DNA of 64,000 nt, taken from positions 1,175,456 to 1,239,455 of the forward strand of contig NZ_SRIF01000002.1 in NCBI RefSeq assembly GCF_004681185.1, given 5' to 3'. Origin of the DNA: Haloarcula amylovorans. GTDB lineage: Archaea; Halobacteriota; Halobacteria; Halobacteriales; Haloarculaceae. The position numbers and the translations under genes are program-made. Shown here one piece after another: positions 57,930 through 64,000 of the stretch. The notes beneath the pieces are model-generated. The model had not been told where the DNA came from and searched no databases. It worked only from the letters and a program-made list of their open reading frames with translations. Position 1 is the stretch's first letter. Every line of letters starts with the position of its first letter.

Positions 57930-59165
57930 ATGCGTGTCGCCGTTCTCGGTGCCGGGTACGCCGGCCTCACACTCGCTCGGAAACTCGAACGATCGTTGCC
58001 CGACGAGGCGGACCTCGTCGTCGTCGACGAGCAACACGACCACCTCGTCCAGCACGAACTCCATCGCGTCGTCCGGCGACCGTCGCTGGCTGACGACATC
58101 ACGGTCGAGTTGGACGAGGTGCTCGACTGCGCGGTTCGCCAGGCGTCGGTGACCGACCTCGACGCCGACGACGGCGAGGCAACGCTGGCACCCACGGACG
58201 GCGACGAGGAGACGCTTAGCTACGACGTGGGCGCGGTGTGTCTCGGCGCGGAGACGGCCTTCTACGACCTCCCGGGCGTGCGCGAACACGGGACGCCGCT
58301 GAAGCGCCTCGACCACGCTCGCGAGATTCGGACTAATTTCCTCGCTCTCGGCGACGACGACCGGGTCGTCGTCGGCGGCGCGGGCCTCTCGGGCGTGCAG
58401 GTCGCCGGCGAACTGGCGGCGTTGGCCGACGAGGAGGGTATCGACGCCGAGGTGCTCCTCCTCGAACAGCTAGACGCTGTCGCCCCGTCGTTCCCCGAGT
58501 CGTTTCAGGAGGCGGTTCACGAGTCGCTCGTCGACGCCGGTGTGACCGTCCGCACCGGCACCGGCGTCGCGGCTGCCACAGACGGCGCGATGATGCTTGA
58601 CTCAGACGAGAAACTGCCCTACGACCAGTTCGTCTGGACCGGCGGCATTCAGGGACCCGGCGCGCTCGACGACGAGCGGCCGGTCGTCAGGGCCGACCTC
58701 CGGCTGGGCGAATCCACGTTCGCTGTCGGCGACGCCGCCCGCGTGGTGGACAGCAACGGCGAGGCCGTTCCCGCGAGCGCTTCCGCGGCCATCCGTGAGG
58801 CTAACGTCGCCGCCGAGAACGTCGAAGCGCTGGTCGAACACCGACTTGATCACGATGACGGGGCGTTCGAACCGCGTCTCACGCAGTATCGGTTCGAAGT
58901 GCCGGGGTGGTTAGTCTCGGTCGGCAACGACGCCGTGGCGAAGGTCGGGCCGACGATACTCACCGGTCGCACCGCACTGGCGCTGAAGACCACGGTTGGT
59001 GCGGGCTATCTCGGCAGCGTCGGGGCGAGGAAGAACGCCTCGGACCTCGTCCGCGAGGAACTGGGTATCGATATCGGCGACGACGTGACCGACGACCTCG
59101 CCGCCGAACTCCCCGACGACGTAGTGGACGTGGCTGAATCGGACGATCGGCGAGACGACGCGTAA
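57930..59165 (+). CDS. NDH-2-like FAD-dependent oxidoreductase
   Basis: This 411-residue flavoprotein starts at ATG 57930. The FAD-binding Rossmann motif is VAVLGAGYAGLTLA, and a second NAD(P) motif is VVVGGAGLSGVQVAGELA. FAVGDAAR near 260-270 closes the FAD site. It fits the type II NADH dehydrogenase/sulfide:quinone reductase family. The electron acceptor is probably menaquinone. The absence of an extended C-terminal membrane anchor leaves its site uncertain. Confidence 0.88.
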   Translation: MRVAVLGAGYAGLTLARKLERSLPDEADLVVVDEQHDHLVQHELHRVVRRPSLADDITVELDEVLDCAVRQASVTDLDADDGEATLAPTDGDEETLSYDVGAVCLGAETAFYDLPGVREHGTPLKRLDHAREIRTNFLALGDDDRVVVGGAGLSGVQVAGELAALADEEGIDAEVLLLEQLDAVAPSFPESFQEAVHESLVDAGVTVRTGTGVAAATDGAMMLDSDEKLPYDQFVWTGGIQGPGALDDERPVVRADLRLGESTFAVGDAARVVDSNGEAVPASASAAIREANVAAENVEALVEHRLDHDDGAFEPRLTQYRFEVPGWLVSVGNDAVAKVGPTILTGRTALALKTTVGAGYLGSVGARKNASDLVREELGIDIGDDVTDDLAAELPDDVVDVAESDDRRDDA

Positions 59166-59171
59166 CTATCC

Positions 59172-59906
59172 GTGCCCGAACTCAGTACGTTCCTTCCGGC
59201 GGCGTTCGCCCTCGGTCTCGCGCTGGTCCACCTGTTCGCCGGTCGGCTCACCTTCCTGGACGTAATGCCGCGGAGTCGCTGGTTGTCCCTCTCGGGCGGC
59301 AGTGCCGTCGCCTACGTCTTCGTCCACATCTTACCGGAGATCCAGAGCGCCGGGACGGACATCGACCAGACCGCGAGTGCCCTCGTGCGGTTGGAACATC
59401 ACGTCTATCTCATCGCACTCCTCGGCTTCACGGCGTTTTACGGCATCGAGCAGTACGTCCGAAAGGCTAAAGCGCGAGGCGAGAACGAGGGAGGTTCAGA
59501 GTCTCACGGCGTGTTCTGGGTCCACATTGGGACGTTCACGCTCTACAACGTCCTCATCGGCTATCTGCTCCTCCATCGAGAGGAGAGCGGTGTCGCGTCC
59601 CTCGCGATCTTCTTCGTCGCCATGGCGTTGCACTTCTTCGTGAACGACTACGGTCTCCGCGAGTACCACGGGAGCGCGTACCGCCGATACGGGCGGTAGG
59701 CCCTCGCGGTCGCCGTGTTCGTCGGTCTCGGTCTCGGCTACGTCGTCGAGGTGAGCGAACTCCTGTTGGCGGTCCTCTTCGCGCTGCTGGCGGGCGGCAT
59801 TGTCCTCAACGTCATCAAAGAAGAACTGCCCGCCGAGCGCCAGAGCCGGTTCTGGGCGTTCGTCGTGGGCGTCGTCGGGTACACCGCGCTGTTGCTGTCG
59901 ATCTGA
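59172..59906 (+). pseudogene. ZIP-like membrane protein interrupted by in-frame TAG
   Basis: The frame starts at GTG 59172 and reads 175 codons of a polytopic membrane protein with an HILPE motif (near residue 52) like ZIP transporters. It then meets TAG at 59697-59699. The same frame continues immediately for 68 further codons (ALAVAVFVGLGLGY, then AGGIVLNVIKEELPAERQSR), a membrane C-terminus consistent with the same protein. A TGG-to-TAG change at a Trp after RRYGR explains it. It may be a pseudogene, a split gene or a readthrough case; sequencing error cannot be excluded. Confidence 0.72.
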
Positions 59907-59924
59907 GGCGCGGATTCGACGGCG

Positions 59925-60941
59925 TCAGTCGTCCGTACTGGTCGCTTCTTCGAGCGCGTCGTCTGGCTCGACCCAGATGACGAACTGGTCGTGATCTTCG
60001 CGGTCGATGACGCCGTTGACGTACTCGCCGTCCACCGGCGGGTCGTTGACCTCTGACTCGGCGACGGGGACGACCTGCCGGACGGCGTCGACGACCCATC
60101 CGACCGCGCCCTGCTCCTCGAACATCCCGGGGTCGAAGACGACGATCAGGTTCTTCTCGCCGTCGGCGTCGATGTCCATCATCCGCTTGGGGTCGAGGAT
60201 GGTCGTGATCTGTCCACGGAGGTCGACGACGCCTTCCACGTAGTCGGGTGTGTTCGGGACGCGCGTGACCGCTTCGCGCTTGACGATCTCCTCGACGTAC
60301 TCGATGTCGAGACAGTAGTACTCCTCGCCGAGCGCGAATTCGAGAACGCGCACCAGCTCCTCTTTCTGCCCCCCTTCTTCTTCCATTGCCGCCCGGGCCG
60401 ACCCGTCCACGCGTTCGCCGGTTCCCGTCGCCATCGCCTCGTCTAAGAGCTGCTGGTCCGGGAGTTCGACGCCGGTCGGTCCCTGCATCGGCGAGGCTGT
60501 CGCGGCGATATCACCGGATCGCACTCCGCCCGCACCACTGGTCGCAGGTCCGTCATCGGCGACCTGTGCGGCGGCCGCCGCGGCCCGCTCGGCGGCCGCC
60601 GTCGCGTCCGACTGGGAATCGACCGTGTCGGACCCGTCGCTCGCGGGCTCTGCTGACGTGGTCCCGTCGGCCGTCGATGCCGTCTCGTCGGCCGTCGGTT
60701 CGGCCGCCGCAGCGGTTGGCTCATCGGCTTCGGCCGACGAGTCGTCACCGTCAGTATCGGCGGATATCTCCGTCTCTACGGCTGTGTCTGCATCTCCGTC
60801 CGTCTCTGTCTCCGCATCAGTCTCTTCGGCTTGGTCCGGCGACGCTCCGTCGTCGGCCGCCGTCCCCTCGTCGTCCGTTCTGTTCCCCTGGCGCATGTTA
60901 CGGATGCGCTCTGCTCTGTCCATACGGTCGTCGTCACTCAT
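59925..60941 (-). CDS. cheW: CheW-domain protein with long acidic N-terminal region
   Basis: This 338-residue protein couples chemoreceptors to CheA. The CheW domain is at residues about 195-325 (LEFALGEEYYCLDIEYVEEI and VVDLRGQITTILD). The N-terminal 190 residues are disordered, rich in Ala, Asp, Glu, Thr and Ser. The usual CheW is about 160 residues. Its start overlaps the ParA stop by four bases, so the two are translated together; this suggests a link of array function and positioning. Confidence 0.88.
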   Translation of the reverse strand: MSDDDRMDRAERIRNMRQGNRTDDEGTAADDGASPDQAEETDAETETDGDADTAVETEISADTDGDDSSAEADEPTAAAAEPTADETASTADGTTSAEPASDGSDTVDSQSDATAAAERAAAAAAQVADDGPATSGAGGVRSGDIAATASPMQGPTGVELPDQQLLDEAMATGTGERVDGSARAAMEEEGGQKEELVRVLEFALGEEYYCLDIEYVEEIVKREAVTRVPNTPDYVEGVVDLRGQITTILDPKRMMDIDADGEKNLIVVFDPGMFEEQGAVGWVVDAVRQVVPVAESEVNDPPVDGEYVNGVIDREDHDQFVIWVEPDDALEEATSTDD

Positions 60942-61831
60942 GCTGGTATCTCCGTGTAGCCGAACTGCCTGTCCAGATTTGCGGCGATGTCCTCGAAGAC
61001 ATCCGCCATGTCACATTCCTCGTCGCTCCCGAATATCGAGTTCCCCTGTGTGTACGCCCGCTGGAGGGCAACGCGCTTGCGAACCCGCCAGACTGGGCTG
61101 TCGGGGAACGCCGCGTCGAACCACTCCAACATCGTCTCGTCTTCCGAAGTCGTCTCGATGCGGTTGGCCACGACGCCGAGCGTTCGAACCGAGACGCCGG
61201 TCTGTCGCTCTAAGGCCGCCATCTGGTCCATCAGGAGTTCGATGGCGCGCTCGGAGGTGGCTTCTGCGAGCGCTGGGATGAGGATGTTCCCCGCGGCAAA
61301 CACGCCGGCATCGGTTAGCTTGCCGTAGAACGGCGGGGAGTCGATAACGACGTAATCGTACCCCGAGACCGTCGAGAGCGCCCGGTCAAGCGTATCGAGC
61401 GCGTGGTCACCGGTAACCATCTTCGGCGTGACGTTCAGCGCAAAGGCCGAGAGCGCCGCCGGGTCAATGTCGTGACTCCCCGTGCGGACCCGTGCGATGA
61501 GGTCTGCGATGGTCAGTTCGTGTTCGGCCTGTAGCATGTCGATGCTGGCGGGGACGACGTCCATCTCCTCGTGTTCGACCACGAGGTCGGCGAGCCCGTT
61601 GGGATCACCCGTTAGCACGTCGAACAGCGTCGGCGGCTGGGCGTCGTAGGCGTCGGCGAGGCCCAGTCCCTCCGTGGCGTTACCCTGTGGGTCTAAGTCC
61701 ACGAAGAGGACATCCCGCCCGCGGTCGCTTAGGGCACCGGCTACGTTGATCGCTACCGTTGTCTTGCCGGTCCCGCCCTTCGCGTTCGTCACGCAGATAC
61801 GGGCTGGATCGGACGTGGAGTGCCGGTTCAT
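60938..61831 (-). CDS. ParA-family ATPase
   Basis: This 297-residue ATPase starts at ATG 61831 (MNRHSTSDPARIC); a longer upstream frame is less likely. The deviant Walker A is KGGTGKTT (about residues 18-25), with LFVDLDPQGNATEGLG and YVVIDSPPFYG as the Walker A' and B motifs. ParA proteins position DNA or protein complexes. No ParB is near. Coupling with cheW resembles bacterial ParC/ParP-type systems that place chemosensory arrays at the poles. Confidence 0.9.
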   Translation of the reverse strand: MNRHSTSDPARICVTNAKGGTGKTTVAINVAGALSDRGRDVLFVDLDPQGNATEGLGLADAYDAQPPTLFDVLTGDPNGLADLVVEHEEMDVVPASIDMLQAEHELTIADLIARVRTGSHDIDPAALSAFALNVTPKMVTGDHALDTLDRALSTVSGYDYVVIDSPPFYGKLTDAGVFAAGNILIPALAEATSERAIELLMDQMAALERQTGVSVRTLGVVANRIETTSEDETMLEWFDAAFPDSPVWRVRKRVALQRAYTQGNSIFGSDEECDMADVFEDIAANLDRQFGYTEIPA

Positions 61832-62003
61832 CGTCGAAGTGAGCGAACGTCTGTGATGGGAGCGTATAAAAATACGCCCCCGATTATCAACGGCGGAACT
61901 GAGCGGCGGCAGCCGAATCGGCGGCGAGAGCCCGGTGAACGCCGTCTGACAGCCGTCGGACGGGTGCAAGATTTAACTTTATGTAGTTGAAACACAAGTG
62001 GTA

Positions 62004-62504
62004 ATGACCATCAACCCGCGCGACTACGATCTGGACGAACTGCGGAAAATCGCCCGCCAACGCGGCGATCGGGAGAACGGGAACGGCCTCGGCGACGGGG
62101 AGATGCCCGACCCGGCGAATCTGGACGTGGGGCTGGAAGATGGCGACGAGGACGTCGTGGCTGGCAGCTCACTCCGGTCGGGGCTCTACCGCGAACTACT
62201 TCCGTTTCTCGCCGGCGACAGCCAGGAAAAGCCCTATCTCGGAACGCTGCCCGAGACGTACGCCGCCGAGTTCGTCGTCTTCGAGTGGTTGGAGTTCCTG
62301 TTGATGCACTCGGGCTATCAGGGGGCTGACGAGGCACTCGCCTACTACGAATCTATCGACTGGATTACCGAGGATGTCGAGTCGGACCTCTCGGATTACC
62401 TGTTGGGGATCGACGAGTCGGCGACCAACGACAGCAACGACCTCAGCGTGGACGATCACATGCTGAGTCTGGTGTACGTTGCGAAACTGGCTGCGATGAC
62501 GTAG
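62004..62504 (+). CDS. Archaellum accessory FlaD/FlaE-domain protein
   Basis: This 166-residue protein starts at ATG 62004 (MTINPRDYDLDEL). An acidic N-terminal half leads to a C-terminal domain YLGTLPETYAAEFVVFEWLE and GADEALAYYESIDWITEDV, matching FlaD/FlaE (ArlD/E) of archaellum motors. In haloarchaea such proteins connect the chemotaxis signal and motor. It is divergent from the ParA-CheW pair, so the neighbourhood is related to motility. The short length suggests a specialised paralogue. Confidence 0.83.
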   Translation: MTINPRDYDLDELRKIARQRGDRENGNGLGDGEMPDPANLDVGLEDGDEDVVAGSSLRSGLYRELLPFLAGDSQEKPYLGTLPETYAAEFVVFEWLEFLLMHSGYQGADEALAYYESIDWITEDVESDLSDYLLGIDESATNDSNDLSVDDHMLSLVYVAKLAAMT

Positions 62505-62550
62505 AACCGCCAGCGGGTGGTCACTATCAACGCTGATTCTTGACGAGAGG

Positions 62551-62558
62551 TTATATAT
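62551..62558 (+). promoter_or_regulatory. TATA box of the salactin gene
   Basis: TTATATAT lies 25-32 bases ahead of ATG 62583, giving a leaderless transcript. It is one of the best TATA boxes in the window. Confidence 0.65.
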
Positions 62559-62582
62559 CGAGGCGGGGATAAGACGGGAAAC

Positions 62583-63650
62583 ATGAGTGACGACGACGCA
62601 GCCGACGCGGCATCCGGCAGCGGCCGGTCGGTGCCGGTGGGTGTGAAACTCGGCAGCACCAGAACGGTCATCGCCCTACCCGACGACCACGGAACCGAGA
62701 ACCGAATCATCAAGACACTGACCTGCATGGCGACCTACGAGGACGCCCTGACCGGCGAGGAGAAGGTGCTCTACGGCGAGGAGGCAGCCCGCGAGTACCC
62801 CGATCGCGTCCAGTACATGCTTCGGTCCGGACTGCCCGAAGACGAGGACCGCGCGGAGATGACCAAGAAGTTCTTCGAGGCGCTCATCGAGGAGAACGAC
62901 ATCCCGGCCGACAGCGGCGTCGTCTACGCCATTCCGACTATCGACAACCCCGCCGGGCTGGACAACCTCCGGGCGGTCATCGAGGAGTCCTCTATCGGCC
63001 TTGACCTCGTCGAAAGCTACCCTGAGTCGCTGTGTGGCTCCATCCCCGCCTTCGGCGAGGAGTTAGAGGCCATCGACGAGATATTCATCTCGGTCAACAT
63101 GGGCTCGACGAACTTGGAAGCTTCCGCCTATCGGCGCGGCGAGCAGTTAGCGCCCTTCACGACCGGCGCGGTCACCGGCAACGAAGTCGACCGGATGATC
63201 GCGAACTACGTCGAGGAGGAGACCCAGGGACGGGTCAACATCGACACACAGACCGCCCGCGAGTACAAGGAAGAACACGCCGACTTCGTGGAGTTCGAAC
63301 CTTTCACTGATATCATCCAGCAGCCCGGCGGCGGCACCCACGAGTTCACCATCGAGCGCTCAGTGATGGACGCAGTCGACGAGTATCTCGACGACGCGGT
63401 GGACGAGCTCGCCAACACCTTCCTGCCGGAACTGGCAAACGACTACATGAAGGTCTACCAGTTGGCACTGGACCGTCCAATCGTGCTCACCGGCGGGATG
63501 GCCTGCATCCCCGGTATCGTCGAGGAGTTCGAGGCGCGCCTCAGCGAGGAACTGAACCGCGAGATCGAGGCAACCGCCGCCGAGCAGCCCGATGTCGCGC
63601 CTACAGTCGGCGCACAGCGCATCGCGGCCCGGCTCGTCGAGAACAGCTAA
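62583..63650 (+). CDS. Salactin, haloarchaeal actin-fold cytoskeletal protein
   Basis: This 355-residue protein starts at ATG 62583 with a short acidic tail. Landmarks are VGVKLGSTRTVIALPD (phosphate 1 loop), YAIPTIDNPAGLDNL, FISVNMGSTNLEASAYRRGE (phosphate 2 loop) and IVLTGGMACIPGIVEEFE (adenosine loop) of actin-like ATPases. Salactin of Halobacterium forms dynamic filaments growing from the cell poles and affects genome partitioning. The order FlaD/E then salactin, beside ParA-CheW, suggests a polar module. The orthology is by sequence pattern. Confidence 0.85.
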   Translation: MSDDDAADAASGSGRSVPVGVKLGSTRTVIALPDDHGTENRIIKTLTCMATYEDALTGEEKVLYGEEAAREYPDRVQYMLRSGLPEDEDRAEMTKKFFEALIEENDIPADSGVVYAIPTIDNPAGLDNLRAVIEESSIGLDLVESYPESLCGSIPAFGEELEAIDEIFISVNMGSTNLEASAYRRGEQLAPFTTGAVTGNEVDRMIANYVEEETQGRVNIDTQTAREYKEEHADFVEFEPFTDIIQQPGGGTHEFTIERSVMDAVDEYLDDAVDELANTFLPELANDYMKVYQLALDRPIVLTGGMACIPGIVEEFEARLSEELNREIEATAAEQPDVAPTVGAQRIAARLVENS

Positions 63651-63823
63651 CGGGCGTTCCCGCCCCAGCAGTCGAGCCACTGTTCGATGGTCGGGCGCGG
63701 CCCGAACCGCTCCAGCGCCCGTCCGTTCGAGAGAACGGCGAATACCTCGGTATCTATCCGAATGTCGATGCCAGGAGACGACCGTTCCTCGGGGCTCGCC
63801 CCGTACAACCCTACGCGTGGCAT
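63647..63823 (-). CDS. Small haloarchaeal protein, unknown function
   Basis: This 58-residue frame runs from ATG 63823 to TAG 63647 and shares four bases with the salactin stop. It reads MPRVGLYGASPEERSSPGID and ends TIEQWLDCWGGNAR, with Trp and Cys unusual for random frames. Haloarchaea encode many such MPRV-started small proteins. The start ATGCCACGCGTAG is identical to that of the DUF7511-like gene at 53359. No family is certain. Confidence 0.5.
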   Translation of the reverse strand: MPRVGLYGASPEERSSPGIDIRIDTEVFAVLSNGRALERFGPRPTIEQWLDCWGGNAR

Positions 63824-63855
63824 GTGACAGAATAATTTCCCGTCCTACCTAAATG

Positions 63856-63868
63856 TCCGTCAGACGGA
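63856..63868. repeat. Small palindrome in the terminal intergenic region
   Basis: TCCGTC-A-GACGGA forms a perfect 6-bp stem with one central base. The last 177 bases (63824-64000) are otherwise AT-richer and contain no supported gene. Confidence 0.3.
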
Positions 63869-64000
63869 TGTCTGCCGTTCGAGAGGATCGAACACACGAG
63901 GGAAATAGAGACACAGAGCGGACCTCGAACGATATCGGAACCGTTGCTTCCGTATTTCCATAAATCCTACACTAGAATATCAGAATCTATACGTAGGTAT

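Overview
The window is a gene-dense, high-GC stretch of a haloarchaeal chromosome (class Halobacteria). Evidence for this includes strongly acidic proteins, archaeal information-processing genes (DnaG primase, aIF5A with a hypusine site, ribosomal protein S8e), a mevalonate-pathway decarboxylase, alternative haem synthesis through sirohaem, salactin, and several protein families known mainly or only from haloarchaea (LWR-salt, HVO_2922, DUF6293, DUF7511, DUF7838, DUF5778). TATA-like boxes lie 23-33 bases ahead of many starts, as expected for leaderless archaeal transcripts. A Haloarcula-like member of the Haloarculaceae is a reasonable guess but is inference. I see no tRNA, rRNA, CRISPR array or complete insertion sequence.

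Layout. 1-14 kb: partial valS, a CARF-like regulator, a peroxiredoxin, a two-gene symporter unit, a CsaA-like protein, a TIM-barrel isomerase, DnaG, an acetyltransferase overlapping a DUF92 membrane protein, a degenerate UppS paralogue, an alpha/beta hydrolase and the canonical UppS. 14-27 kb: cold-shock protein, a sirohaem/haem operon (fused siroheme decarboxylase, precorrin-2 dehydrogenase, HemA), a pterin dehydratase lying between two copies of an ~80-bp palindromic element, a HAD phosphatase, a shortened MoeA-like gene, GIDE-domain, Hsp20 and UbiB-like genes, then a P-loop/Nramp-like gene pair and a PhyH oxygenase. 27-35 kb: aIF5A-agmatinase operon, lipoprotein, Nif3-like and SprT-like proteins, a threonine-synthase-like enzyme, an aldehyde dehydrogenase with a truncated SDR partner, and S8e. 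35-42 kb: a polyphosphate-kinase remnant, PhoU regulator and the pstSCAB phosphate transporter. 42-49 kb: TatD and NYN proteins, a lower-GC island with a lipoprotein, and the glycine cleavage genes gcvT-H-PA-PB. 49-64 kb: a large PAS/GAF histidine kinase convergent with a response regulator, small zinc-ribbon and haloarchaeal proteins, MsrA, cobalamin adenosyltransferase, an aspartoacylase-like protein, a VOC protein, phosphomevalonate decarboxylase, an NDH-2-like flavoprotein, a ZIP-like membrane gene broken by an amber codon, and a CheW-ParA / archaellum FlaD/E / salactin neighbourhood.

Functional themes are phosphate uptake and its control, tetrapyrrole and glycine metabolism, polyprenyl chemistry (two UppS homologues plus DUF92), and a possible polar-organisation module linking chemotaxis, ParA positioning and an actin homologue. 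Decay marks include the truncated SDR, the PPK1 fragment, the amber-interrupted membrane gene and the MoeA-like gene. The least explained non-coding signal is a three-copy family of ~80-bp inverted-repeat elements with shared ends and orientation, followed by several multi-hairpin intergenic structures.
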